Shown here: positions 43,646-56,429 of the stretch, one piece after another | Numbering within the stretch: position 1 is the stretch's first letter | Layout: the number at the start of each line of letters is the position of its first letter | Assembly (NCBI RefSeq): GCF_001625305.1 | Contig: NW_017803932.1 | Coordinates: forward strand, 2,649,710 to 2,713,709 | Length of the DNA stretch: 64,000 nucleotides | DNA from: Branchiostoma belcheri | Lineage: Eukaryota > Chordata > Leptocardii > Amphioxiformes > Branchiostomatidae | Direction: 5' to 3' | The notes under the pieces: generated by a model | The model's database searches: none | Seen by the model: only the letters and a program-made list of their open reading frames with translations | Told to the model about the DNA's origin: nothing | Program-made: the position numbers and the translations under genes

Positions 43646-46600
43646 GGGGCTCTCTAACCGCGCCTTGGTTCGGGAGAGGGAAAAGCCTTCAGAAGTTACA
43701 GCATTTGAAAGATCAGTATAGAAACGCCATAAAGATATTATTGGTCGAAGATAAGCATTTTTGTTGTTTATAACGTTAGGGATATCATTTGTATGTATTT
43801 TTATTCAGTTGTCAATGTGAATATGTAGATACATGTAGTTTAATTTTCAGCATCAGTACTTGAAATAAAACTTTTCTCTGTCCGTTGATTTGTGTGCGCG
43901 TACAAGATCTAACAAGTTAAGGAAAGGCGGAGAATTTTTTATTGGAAGTGTTGAAACTTTTAAGCAAGTCATGATTAGAGTTAAAACTAGAAGACTTGTT
44001 TTCTTTTGATCCAGATAGCCATCTCCGCGCATGGCTCTATTCCCTTGGCACACGTCCCCAACTCTCATACAAACTACGACGTTTTGTCTTGTAGACGGTC
44101 GTTCCAAAATTACACTGCCTCTCCTCATCTTTACAGACAGTACCAAGGGATTCGTGTACTTTGAATGTCTCTTTTCATTTTCTTGTAAGGCGCGCACTAA
44201 TTGGGCCCATGATAACGAGGAAGACCCTGCGGTCTTATATCACCAAATTGAAATCTTATTCCATCTTTAGAATGGTACGTTTGAGGGTCAGCTAGTTGGG
44301 ACACCGGACAGGGAACAAACTGGCCGGCGGACAATACGAGAGCAGACAGGCTTTTCAATTGCGGCTAATTACCGCGGCGTTGGGCCGTCCCCCCGCGGAT
44401 TGTTGTGCGGGACCCGCGGCTGACCCGCCGCCGAGGATGGCCACACGTCCCCTGACCCGCGCAATGACAGGCTGTCAGGGCTGCCGACATGTTTATTTTC
44501 AGTCAGGATAATATATAGACCAGACATAACTCCTGTTCTTTGTCAACTAGCTCTTTATCGAAGTGTCGCAGGAAGAGTGCTTGACGTGACGTGAGTGGTT
44601 GTTACATGAGGGGAGAGTGCATCATACACGCGTGCGACGCGCCCCAAACAGCTTGAAAGGGAGAGTTTAGAAAGCAATTGTCCCGCCCTTCCCTGTCACA
44701 AAATGTGAAAAATGAGCTTTCTGGAAAATAAATCTGCGTCCACCGACAGGAAAATGAAATTTACGGAATTTAACGAATTTTCCATTATTTCGGAGGCTAC
44801 TTTTAACTGAGGGATATCGATCGAGCGATGTTATGCAGCCGCGGCCAGCGCACCATTCATAAGAAATAACCCGTAACCAGTGTTCAAAATAAATCTTCCA
44901 GTTCGTCCTTACATCCGTCTCCCAGCGTCCCCATATTTCATCATTCCCCTCCAATTTTCCTACATGAGAGGACGCTACTTCCTACGGATACTACTTTGTT
45001 CTTTTCTGGTTTAATTTCCGATGTGCGCTGGGGGAGCAGACGGTTCTCGTGCGGGTAGATATTGTGCCGTATTATCTCACTTCGCGCTGCGCGAAATGAA
45101 CAGATGGCGGGGACAACCTATTGCCCTCCTACGCCGCCGGTCGACGGCACTCGTCAAAAGGGTTTCGTACTGATGAAACTCTCCGATACACACACCCGCT
45201 CCCAAACTGTTCTCTGTGTTGTCCCGGCGTCTGTGAATGATGAAAGGCGAGGGGAGTTGCTTGCCAATTAATCGACATCGCAGAGTAAGACGTACACTGA
45301 AAGATTTAATATGTATTGCTTGCCGACAAAGAGGCCACAAATTACGCTAGCTCCAGGCCCTTAAGCCTTGTTGCAGTGCCAGTATTGTATGAACCAACAT
45401 ATTACGTTACAAGCCTTGCTGCACTCTTTGAGACTGAATGAAAAAGCAGTATTTTCCTTCAGGACACCATACATAAAACTGTCTGTCGTGGACTTCCAAG
45501 GACACTTGTGAAATTTCCCGCTTTCTTCGGATTCGCTCATGGCAAAAAAAGTTATTGGAAAAATAGATATCTCTCCACGGACCTAGACGTTCTACCAAAT
45601 TGATATATTCCTACAATTTCTTGTTTCTGGTACAATAAGTAATATTGTGATAATGTATAAGTTATGGTATCGCTGATTTATAAATCATAGTTTGCCAAAT
45701 CGGTTTCAATGAAAAAAATTTACTTATCGTACAAAGACTTGCGAGTAGGAGGTCACACAGACCTAGCCCATTTAAAGGACGTTCGTGGAATATGATAAGG
45801 AACAAATGTCTTGGAATGATTTCATACATTTTGTAACTCTTGTGTGCTCATACTTCGCCAATATTCAATACAAAATGTGTTTCAACTGAACTTAACTCAA
45901 GTATAATATTTATCATCCACCTAAAAGGTGTATTTTTCCGTTAAGTCTTCTATTTTTTAGTTAAATCCGCACAAGTCACACATGATTCAAACTTTTGGCT
46001 GCCCCTTTGAACAGAACAGAAACTTTGTACTTGTACTTTGCAACCTTTATTTACAATTTGGAATATTTTGAGGCCGTAAAAACAGTTCTTCATCTGTTTG
46101 TTCCCAAGAATTGTCAGCGATCTCCAACCATCCAGGAAACAATATGCCATCAAAATTCGCACTCCAAAAACTAAACACATAGAATAAGCGTATTGGGAAT
46201 TTTACCTTTGTAATTCTATTCCACGAACAGTTGTCTCTCGGGACCTCGCGTTATGCCGCTGAGTGTGTCACCCAGCCCTCTTCAATTTCAAAATATGTCT
46301 CCGCTATCGCCATTCAATTTACCGGCCGTATAACAGAATTTACCCCACTATTGTTGATTGGAGGCCCCCTTGGCTTGCTAATCTCGTGTCCGATTAGTGG
46401 ATTTCACAGAGAACCCCGTTTGACTCGATTTTTTTTCAACGGATCGAATTTCTCTGGATTTTTGTGAGTCACTAGGGAGCTTGCCTCCCGGCACTTTCAC
46501 CGGGGATTACCCTACAATAGCCACGTGCCGTATGTAAACACAGACGTCATCTACGCACGCCTTATGTAAACATAAACACGCAGTACCCCTCCACCATCCA

Positions 46601-47489
46601 AATGAGTAGATAACGTTTCCGTATGTTGTCGAGAGAGAAGTGGGTACTACTTATCCGCACTAGAGGCAACGAGAGAGTTTGTGCTTTCAGAGAAAGAAAA
46701 AACTGAGCTCTGCACAATGACGGCCTCGCATCTGTCACTGCAGTCCTGGATCAATCTTTTAAGAGGGTGGAAAATATTCAAAATCAGCCCGATCATTTCT
46801 ACGGTCGCTCCGGTGCCGATATCGCTCTGACCAGCACGCCAGAAAATGATGACAAATTTCTCTCACAAGCTGGAATGAAAGCGATATATTTCCGTTCCGT
46901 AGTAGTTGCGCTGCCGTAATGATTTTAGGTTTATATCTATTTGTGCTGGAAAATCTGCCACTTTTACCGGTTCTAGAGAGTGTATGGAGTATGGAGTCCT
47001 GATTTTATCCTTCTGTAAGTGTAACAGACCCCGGGATCTCCCGTGAGGGACATAAATCACCGGAAGGATAATTACTCGGTAGCCCCGGTGTGTAGTTGGC
47101 TGTTATAATGTATTAATCCCCACAACCAGGGAGAAGCGAAGATAGGCTTGTACATACGGACCTCACTTTGTCCCGGGCCGGGAACCTGCATACGAGTCGT
47201 ACCGGGCTGTGCATTCTGTCGCCAGGTTTAGCGCCAATTTCGGTTCTTGGTTGACCAGAAGCCTTGTCATTTCAGTTACCTCGTCTGACATGAAGGAAAT
47301 TGGCGATATGGGACAAATTCTGAGGAAAACGTTGTTTATCAGCTCAATTTTAGGTATTAAAAACTGAATTAAGATTCCATGTAGTAACCCTGGCTGTGAC
47401 CGAATGCGTGTTCCCGGGCCGACGTTCTCCCCTTGGGGCCCGGCAGCAGGGCGAATTAAAATGGTTGAAGGACGATTTGCTCGTGTGCC
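43646..47489. other. Intergenic upstream region of the bHLH gene
   Basis: No coding frame with a recognisable domain. GC-rich islands containing homeodomain-type TAATTA cores (for example GCGGCTAATTACCGCG near 44360) and segments at 46228-46560 and 47160-47460 look like non-repetitive sequence that could be regulatory. Conservation cannot be judged from one genome. Confidence 0.4.
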
Positions 47490-47865
47490 GTCAGCCAATC
47501 AGAGCGCGGCGTGACTGGCTGGCGCCCTCTCTCCCCTCCTCCTCCTCCCTGCGCATCGCGATATGAGAGAAGTTGTGAACACAAACAATTAGTGTCCTCC
47601 CCGCCTTTTGTTCTAGAGCTCTTCATAAAGGCCGGAGTAGCCGCCAGAGGTCCAGTCATTCCCAGTGAGGACCTCACAGAGGAAGGTTGACTTGTCCACG
47701 AGAGAGGGGAGAGAGAAGGTCTCGGCACACACACGGTACACGGTTCTAACCTCGTACGTACAACCTTCTCCACTCCATCAACCGGCCTGGCATCGGCTTA
47801 CCGCGACCCAAGCTGGATATATTGGTCCTTCCTACCACTGAGGTTTCTACCTCGCCGTATTCACG
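47490..47865 (+). promoter_or_regulatory. Core promoter and non-coding first exon of the NHLH-type gene
   Basis: A CCAAT box (47495-47499), a TATA-like TCATAAAG (47623-47630) and an initiator-like TCATTCC (47656-47662) stand in proper order, with about 30 bp from the TATA-like box to the initiator A. A good donor, ACG/GTAAGC, closes the presumed exon at 47865. The intron would run to an acceptor just before the coding exon, most simply GCCAG at 49211-49215. The exon contains no long frame. Confidence 0.5.
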
Positions 47866-49215
47866 GTAAGCGGATTTTCTCTAATTTCCTAGATCGTTTT
47901 TTTTTTGTAAAGCCTGGTGTTTTTAAGCCCAGGTTGGATAAGGAGCTTGCGATAATTTTCGCAACAAATTTGGGGATTTGGACTGTAGTATAGCCGGCTT
48001 TGCGTGTGTGTTGCATGCGATGTAACGCGTCTATGTTTAGTACAGTATTGAGTGTAATATGAGACAGAAATGGATCATAATTGTCGTATGGGACATTTTG
48101 TATTACAGCAGGTGTTTAAAAATCACATATCGTATATATGGACGGATAGAAACCAGTAGGCCACAGTTTCACCTATAGCAATCTATCTCTTCACTCAGTC
48201 AACCTTACACCAGAAAATAACACCACCACAGAGGACGTTCAGGACAAAGTCGAAATTTGTCACGCCTCGATACTACAGCAAAGTCAGCGTAGATGAGTAC
48301 GGTCACAGATAACCCTTCTGGCTACAAACCAACGTGTGCTACACGGGTATATTTTGTCGTAGACACACTAGCCACGAGGTATAAGCTATAAAACATCGCT
48401 TCAGACATGAAGGAGGGTCATTCCTGACTGTACCACAGCATCGATTGGGACCCCGGGCGGGCTTGCTAACTGTGGCCTTTCCACTTCCAAGGGAGTAAAA
48501 TAAGTTTCGATTTCCAGTTTTCCTGGGAACACAAGACGAAATCGACAGGCAGTCCTTGTCAAAAGAACGTGTAATTTGTGCGTGGGGAAACGTCGGGGTA
48601 ACCCCGTCCCGTGTACAGAAGGGGATGTCAGATGGTAGTGTATAATGTGCTAGCCCTTTAATTATTGATGGTCGGTTTGGAAAGCGATCGTGATAAACGA
48701 GGAACGTCTTCGTCTTCTTATCGTGGAAACGTTGGATCCGCGACTGTTTCTTTTCTCAGTTTCACCTGTTACTGTTTGGATTTGTGGAACTGTTGTGTGA
48801 TGGTAAGCAGGCGCAGGTTTTTTGGACGATACCGCAAAACACACGGTGGGTGCGAGGAGTGCTTGTTCGTGCAACACTCAACAAACCACTCCCGGCACGT
48901 GTTCGGTAAACAATCACAGTCTGAGACTTTTTGTGTTTGTTTATTAAAAAGAAATCCAATCCCGGTCCCTCCAATCAGAATTCATGTAGCACGACTTCTC
49001 TCCCTACAGCTGTTGAAATATGAGAACTAAATCAAGTTAGGGTTGTAATAGCGTCGCGAATATTTGTTAGGGGTATTCCCCACTGAATGGTCTGGCCGTG
49101 TTTTGATTTTCACTCTCGCCTATTGTTCTTGCTACTGTCCTATGCAATCTGCTGTGGTGAGCTCTCTGGAGGGTTGCATTAGCATTGACAGGTGTTGTTT
49201 GTGGTGTGTTGCCAG
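47866..49215 (+). other. Putative first intron of the NHLH-type gene
   Basis: There is no coding feature in it. The frame at 48665-49030 lacks any known domain. The intron end is tentative because the tract before GCCAG is TG-rich rather than pyrimidine-rich. Confidence 0.35.
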
Positions 49216-49267
49216 GGTGAACCAGGTGCATGGGACACTAGGAGAGCTGTACGTCCCGACCGTCCCG

Positions 49268-49756
49268 ATGTTGGACACTCTACAGCGCACCTCCACGCAA
49301 ACCCAGCCGCCGGGGATGGTGGTGACGGGAGAGACGACCATCGCGCAGGGCTCGCCGAGAAGCTGCGGCTCCACCAGCCCTACCTCCAGCTGCAGCTCCG
49401 TCGACGCCGTGCACAAGTCCTTCGAGGTGACGGATTTGAACGGCTCCTCGTTCCCCGTCAGACCCACCGAAGAGTCGGCGAGGGAAGCGGAGGACACCGC
49501 CGCCAGGAGAAACAAGGACCCGTCTCTGCAGGGCTTGAGTCGAGAGGAGCGGCGGCGGCGGCGGAGAGCGACCGCCAAGTACCGCACGGCGCACGCCACG
49601 AGAGAGCGCATCAGAGTCGAAGCCTTCAACGTCGCCTTTGCCGAGCTCCGAAAACTCCTCCCCACCCTTCCCCCAGACAAAAAACTCTCCAAAATAGAAA
49701 TCCTCCGGCTAGCTATCTGTTATATATCCTACCTCAACCATGTATTGGACGTGTGA
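49268..49756 (+). CDS. NHLH: NHLH1/NHLH2 (HEN1)-type basic helix-loop-helix transcription factor
   Basis: The start chosen is the ATG at 49268, giving 162 residues. An in-frame ATG at 49142 would add 42 residues, but it precedes the likely splice acceptor. Residues 1-90 are Ser/Thr-rich and low in complexity. Residues 90-162 contain [10 protein letters not shown], the basic region ([14 protein letters not shown]), helix 1 ([12 protein letters not shown]), loop (PDKKLSKIE) and helix 2 ([16 protein letters not shown]). The protein ends only a few residues after helix 2. Length, the Arg run before the basic region and the DV-COOH terminus match vertebrate NHLH1/2, in which the coding part is also a single exon. 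The family binds E-boxes as dimers and acts in neuronal differentiation. Assignment to NHLH is firm; as the single pro-orthologue of NHLH1 and NHLH2 it is an inference. Confidence 0.95.
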   Translation: MLDTLQRTSTQTQPPGMVVTGETTIAQGSPRSCGSTSPTSSCSSVDAVHKSFEVTDLNGSSFPVRPTEESAREAEDTAARRNKDPSLQGLSREERRRRRRATAKYRTAHATRERIRVEAFNVAFAELRKLLPTLPPDKKLSKIEILRLAICYISYLNHVLDV

Positions 49757-50655
49757 AAGACTCGGTACAGAGAGGTGTATAGAAAGACTTGCCCAGCCCC
49801 AGACTGCGCTGTGCGTACGAAGGAAAACTCCAGGCAAGCCCAACTGTCTCCAAATATCACGCCAAACCGCCAGACCTCCGTAAGTTGCCAATGATGAGTA
49901 CGGCTATTTTTATGAGTGAGATACTGAGGGACACATTCTCTGTAAATACATATTATATTTATTCTGTGTCCGTAACTTAAAACAATGACAACGCTAGACT
50001 CTGTAATATATATCGTCAATTCCTGGGTAGAGGCGCCAAGTTTCCATGTGCTTACAATCATATGTTTGCAAGTATATTTTGAGACTTAGTACATCAATGT
50101 AGTCAAGTTGGCCAAGAGGCCGCGATGTCCAAAGAAATACCCCATGCACGCATTGACTGCGTCCTTTAGATGAAAAAAATCGTCTGTTTTAAGATGTGTT
50201 GTTGAAAAAGCAAGTGACAATGATGAAACAAACAAGAATTGCTCCGACAATGATTGCTGACGATTAGCAATTTTAGGTCATGCTTCTAGGCGTAGACAGG
50301 ATGTTTTCATTTCATTACTCTTTTAGTATGAAAGACAATTTTCTTGAAAGAAAAGCCTAAGAGACAACCAAATGCCATATCTCTCCACAGTAGTAGCCTT
50401 GATCTACAGACTTCTAAAGCTTCGCTGTACAGAGTGAAAATGAAAGATAATATGCTGTACAGTCTAGCCACGTCGTAATGTTGTGTCGAGGCTATGGGTG
50501 CGAGTGGAGCCAAAGAAATGAAGCTTTATATAATATATCATTGAATGTTGTCGTGATATTTGTTGTGGAATGTGTTGTTCTGTGTGAAATCGCAATACTT
50601 TTTGACATGATCAGATGATATTATTATTAATAAAATTCTGATAAAAAAGGAACAT
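49757..50655 (+). other. 3' UTR of the NHLH-type gene
   Basis: AATAAA at 50629-50634 is the first canonical polyadenylation signal after the stop. The sequence between is AT-rich with no other gene, giving a UTR of about 0.9 kb. Confidence 0.55.
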
Positions 50656-53176
50656 ACACTGAATCTGACTATGTTCATCAAGCGTTACACGTATATATCG
50701 TACTTCATTTACAGAACTCTTCACTATATATGTCTTAGTAGATTTTTATATATGGAAGATGGCCAACTGGTACTCAGCACTCCCGGTCAAACGGCAGCAA
50801 GGGTGACAACAGCGGTAGATTACTCAATTTTCTGCGGGACTTGGTGTTGTTTCACCCGCGCGCGGCCCGGTCACCCTCCGGTCACGTCCCCAGTACACTC
50901 AGCCGAACCCACCCCCGCTCTCGTGCCCAGCAGTGCAATCAGTTCGCTCGAGTCATCACACTAACGCTGTTACCGATATTGCACCGTTGTGCCTGTTTTT
51001 CCAAATCCTATAAATCTACAGAAATTGTGCAGTAATTAAAAACCAAAGGCGAAACGTGCAACAAGGTCCCTTTATCGACTTGTTTCTGGCAGGGTAGCGG
51101 CAGCCGGCCGACTGCACCAGCCAAATCAATAGCCACCACCTCAAAACTACCCGCGGTTGATCAATCTAACTGCACACACAGATACATATCCCGACTGGAG
51201 AGAGACATGTCGGAAACTGTGCGTCTATCCTGACACGGGATATCATACCAGCGCCCCTCACGTGGACGACGATACACCCCAGTTTCCATCTACCTTATCA
51301 AATATCTGTCTGTGGTTAGGAAGGGGGGAGGGGGGTTAGTTTCTGTCGGAAATGCCATCGGGATACGTGACTTTTAGGCGACAGATTGCGCTGGGAGTGG
51401 TTTTGCCTAGAGGGGCTCGCATACATGTCAGCTTAATGCATGTAATAGCCTACGGGCCTCGTAATGGCTGGTAAATCTATACAAAGGAAGACGTACAAGC
51501 CCCCTCTTCCTGCAGCGAATTAATTTGCTCTAAATTCCCTCCCATTTCCCATCTTTGAAACAGTCGCCGATTTTCCACCCTTTTATAGATTGATCTGCGC
51601 GATATTCCTGGTAAAACGAACCGCCAGGTTGTAGGGGCTTTATGGAAACCAATACACCGGCGAGATGGATATCTGAGTGTATCACTCTGCCATCTGCCCC
51701 GCGCGAGCCAAATTATAACGAAATGTGCTCCGTTGTTTCCAATTGCCTGACCTTATTTGTAGCTCCCCTTGGCCCTTTTGTGCATGAGCCCCTGAAATCA
51801 GGGATCGATGTCGCAGCGCGGGACCTGTGCACATGTAATGAACCCGCGATTATACATGCACCCACTGGACCGAGAGGACAAGGACTTTCCCTCCCTCCGC
51901 GGACACTGTTAATGTTGTAAAGGACTGGCATCCATTATTAATTTGGGAAAGAGAAAAAAAGCCTGTCGTACGGTATACATGTTTGTGTCGTCTCTCATAG
52001 ATGGACATTTCAATTATTTAGTCGTAACAGTTTTATTTCGGGTGCGGTTTGATGTGAAATGATGACCGAGGACGAGATACCGCGTCTCCGGGGACAACAA
52101 AAAACCGTCCAGCCAGCTGGCGAGATGTCGGAGCTCCGCAGAGGTGGTGCTGGTAGACCCTGTACCGTCACACGGGACACGTAATGATATTAAAGTCGTA
52201 GCCAAAACAACCGCGCCACTCCGCCGAATGTTATGATTTAACGCTATGAATATTCAAACTGGCGGACGCCCTTGTGAATTATAACAACGCCAACTCTTTC
52301 CTAATTAATATACATAATTTAATGCAGAAATACATCGCCTGAGATAGTGAGAAAAATGAAAATGACTACCACACCACGATCCTCCCACAATTTGACCTTT
52401 CGGATTTCATAGAATAAAAGACAAGTACGCTATTTTAGCCACAAATCCTTCTTAAGTATTAACTCAGTTATGGTGGGGGGAATCTATGAATTTTTAAATC
52501 TTCAATTAATAAAAGAATGGAACGTGAATGTCGTAACATTGATGTACCTATCGATATGATTTTGGGTTTACCAAAGAACCGATAATCGGTCAAGCAAATA
52601 GCAAATGTCTTCCATTCAAATTGCGTTCTACATATCATTATATAAAGAAGTTTTTCCCAGCGCTACTTAGACTAACCACAAAGCTTATACAACGCAATTA
52701 AGATAGTAAAAGTACATTTTATGGGTACTAGGCAAAACCACCATCCACAACAATAAAGTTATAAAACAATCATCATTTTTATCGTGCGAAACTCGTAAAA
52801 TGTAATGAAAATGAGTTAAATAACTGCTGTCATATTTTCTACACAGTGTAAAAAGAATGTGAAAAGAATTTATGTACTTTTTGAGTTGAGGGAGAAGCGC
52901 ACACAAGTATGGAAGTCCACAGGAACACACAGACTATCGATAGTCTCGAAATATTTGTGGTCGACTTGACTGCAGTGGTACACTTGAATTGACTTTGTTT
53001 CTGTCTTCCTCGACCCATTTTAATTGTAAATAAGTAACCAGAGATAACAGACTTGAACTCCTACCCATAATGCCATTTATATCACGACCTCCGACAGTCG
53101 GGAGGTTGTTTGGCGAGGATGAGTGTGTTACAAATAACGTGCGCACACTGGCATACACTCGCACACTGGCGCGAAC
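50656..53176. other. Intergenic downstream of the bHLH gene
   Basis: No recognisable gene. GC-rich patches occur near 50850-50960, 51080-51130 and 51600-51900. The stretch 52240-52330 is AT-rich and contains TAATTAATATACATAATTTA, but no known site can be named. Confidence 0.4.
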
Positions 53177-53187
53177 GCACACACTCA

Positions 53188-53252
<65 letters not shown>

Positions 53253-53279
53253 TCACTCACTCACTCACTCACTCACTCA

Positions 53280-53316
<37 letters not shown>

Positions 53317-53540
53317 TCACTCACTCACTCACACACACACTCACTCACTCACACACTCACTCACACACACACACACACTCACTCACTCACTCACTCACTC
53401 ACACACACACTCACTCGCACACTCACTCACACACTCACTCACTCACTCACTCACTCACACACACACACACACTCACTCACTCACACACTCACTCACACAC
53501 TCACTCACTCACTCACTCACTCACTCACACACACATTCAC
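53177..53540. repeat. Compound microsatellite (AC)n / (ACTC)n, about 360 bp
   Basis: Alternating blocks of AC and ACTC units, at least seven switches between the two. The long His/Thr/Ser/Leu open frames across it are artefacts of the repeat. Confidence 0.97.
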
Positions 53541-56429
53541 AGAGACACGCACAGTAATGGAAGAAGACAGACAGGTTGACAAACAGAAGGACGGACAGTA
53601 CAGGCGGACAGAATGATAAGACAAAAAAACTTAAGAAGCACACGTATACAAGTAGCAAAACATACCTTAAAACGCATTTTCATAAACCTTCTTTACGCCC
53701 TTTAAAATTTGGCACGAGTCCGTCTTAGTACACATAAAAGTGAATTCTATTCCAGTCTCTCCTAGCGAAGACACAGACATGACAGGAAGATGCGCCTCCT
53801 GTCAGTATCATCCTGCCAGTTCCCTTTCCCGCCGAGAGCTTTCTGTCAGGATACGGTATGTTTGATTAAATGGCGGGCCTCCAGGGTCCTAGTGTGGCGG
53901 CAGGAAATAGGCGAACGCCTTGAAGAAGACAAATGATTATAGCCTTTAGGGGTTTTGTCTTAATAATTAGGAACCACGATTTTACAGCGTCGCAACCAAC
54001 GCGACTTCGTAAGGGGAGCCTAAGCGTTTAAAACCCAAAGTATTGAATTTTTCCAGGTGTCATTCGGTCGTGATTTCTCTCTCGCTTGGCGACATTTGGC
54101 GACAAAAACACGTAGCGGCAATTTTCGGGCTGTCAACTTTAATGAATATTCATACGCATCAACATCGATCGCTTGAAAATTCAGGCGATGTCTAATGATT
54201 GAAAGCAGACTTGATAATTAGTGATGATCACGGTTTTAATGATTCAATAAACTGCAGAAGCAAAACGCATTTATCATGGATGCGGAAAGGGCGACCATGC
54301 TGAACGGGTAAGATTATTAGTAATGATGACATGGTATTACCGGGCAAAATTAATAGTAATTTTGTCACAGTACGGGAAATTCGGTCATATTTGGGGCTGT
54401 TAAAAAATTTCGCATAAGGTAGTAACAGTAGATTGTCATAAAAATATATGCACAGTAACATTCTTCCTTTTGCTGACATCATTGTCTTCCCTTTAGGTAC
54501 AACTTGACCTTTTCTCATAGACATCCGTTGGCAAGCACATCTTTAAGCGTTGTGCACTAGGAGCTAAATCGAAAGAATAAAAGAGCCCTTAGATAGGAAG
54601 TAATTATTTTGGCAAGAAGCAAATTATAACGTAATCTCATATGTGATGATTTACGTAAGTATGTTCTTACAGCTATCCATGTAGATTTGTTAAAAAAATA
54701 TATATATACGTATCTTATGTGAAGCGGGCGCCCAAGGTCTAGTGCACAAACAGCTTTTCAATCATGTCCTGTGTAATATTTGCGGTATGTGTGTGTGTGT
54801 GTGTGTGAGGGTGTTTGTGTGTGTGTGTGTTAATGGGGGACACTGCGCCCTTTATTATTGCAATAGCTGAAGACTGAAGGGGTAAGTTGCAGCTGCCTTT
54901 CAGAACTAACTCGATTGACCTCAATGCTTTATTATTGCCCAGATGCGGCCACGATCCACCGACACGGAGTGTGCTTCTAACTTGAAGATAAAAACTTCAT
55001 CCTAAAAGAAAACCAGCCTCTCTAGTACTGTTAGATTCAAACCCACAACCTTGCGATCCAGAAACAGAATTACTCCACCCTCACTCCCTGCATTCCCCAC
55101 AATTTCTCTGTGAAATGCCGCTGTCCGTACTTCACGTACTCGGTGTCGGTGACATACGCTCAGCGTCAGCAGGTCGCCACTAATCTGGCTTTCCACGAAA
55201 GTCATACAACAATCCGTTTTTATTACAAGGCCGCCCTATATTCACCCTGAACTATTACCGTAACCTTTCTCTTCAGAAAAGCTTGGATATTACAGGCAGA
55301 AGGGGGCGATGTAACTCTTCATAATCGTAATAACAAACGGGACAGTCTACTTTAGAAAGGGGTTGTCCGGGTGTTGTTTTTTTTTCACTTTGAAGAGTAG
55401 AGGGGTTGTCGCAAAAATATTTTATACAGTTGAGTTGGGGGGGGGGGCGTATCTCTGTACACACCATCGTCAAATGGAATAAATTCTGTATCATTCACTT
55501 TAGAAAAAGACAATATACAACAATGCCATACATTTATCAATGACAATGATACATAAAACCCGTTGTGCATGTCCGTTGCTATTATTTCTACTAGTTTTCG
55601 TCGTCAACCCATGCTCAAGCCAGATAATTTTCCAGACATAACCAGCCTGGTTAAGACACAAAGAGAAAAAAATGTTTGTTTAATTTTTGGCTTTAATGTT
55701 ATGAATGAAAGCGTGTCTTAGAGGGATTTCCTTGGTGGCTGTAGCCGTGTTGAAACAACAAAGAGACCGGTGCCAGGAAGCGCGGGGTGTTTGTTTTTGT
55801 CGGTGAGTAGAAAGAGAGTCGTGAGGGCAGTCTTTCGTTTTCTCTGACGTATATAGATTAAATATGAAAGGACAGGAGGCACATTGAACAAATCATGTGT
55901 TGCTGGATTGGACATCTTAAGAGATGGACATCAAAACACGCTGAGATTATGAAACCGGTTTTCTTTTGGGCATTGATAATTAGATTGTGTCCTTGGATAG
56001 TCATTTTACACCACAAGATTAGAGACTATTTTTAAATGGAAAGACTGAAGTAGAAAAAAAGAGAAGCACAGAAAGAAGACAACTTCCCATGTTGGAATTG
56101 TACACAAGCCTTTAAGTACGCTATCACACAGACACAACGTTTTCAGCACCAAGGACAGGGATAGGACAATGCCGCCTGCAGCAGCTGATGGAGAAGTGTG
56201 GATGGAAGAGCGTGTGTTGCACGGGTGAAGTAAAACGTGACGTTTGCCACTTGGTTTGGATTCTCAAATAGCAGTTAAATACAAAAGCAATCATATGAGT
56301 GAATTAAATACTTAAAAAGCGAGGATTTTTGTGTTCAGTATATTTCCATCTGTAAGCCTTCTAATACTTATGTGTAAACTGACCTCCTTTTGTAAAAAAA
56401 AGTTATTTTGCCATTTGGTGGTGTCCGAC
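53541..56429. other. Intergenic, no gene seen
   Basis: A (TG)n tract lies at 54786-54830 and a G10 run near 55437-55447. There is no frame with a recognisable domain. Confidence 0.4.

Noticed and set aside
49142..49267. N-terminal extension of the NHLH protein from the upstream in-frame ATG
   Set aside because: The added residues are Cys-rich and unlike NHLH proteins, and the likely splice acceptor lies after this ATG.
49132..49782. Long antisense and alternative-frame ORFs over the bHLH exon (up to 196 residues)
   Set aside because: They are shadows of the GC-rich coding sequence. The + frame has the complete bHLH domain and matches the family to its last residue.
53070..53616. Two overlapping 168-169-residue open frames rich in His, Thr, Ser and Leu
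   Set aside because: They are translations of the AC/ACTC microsatellite.
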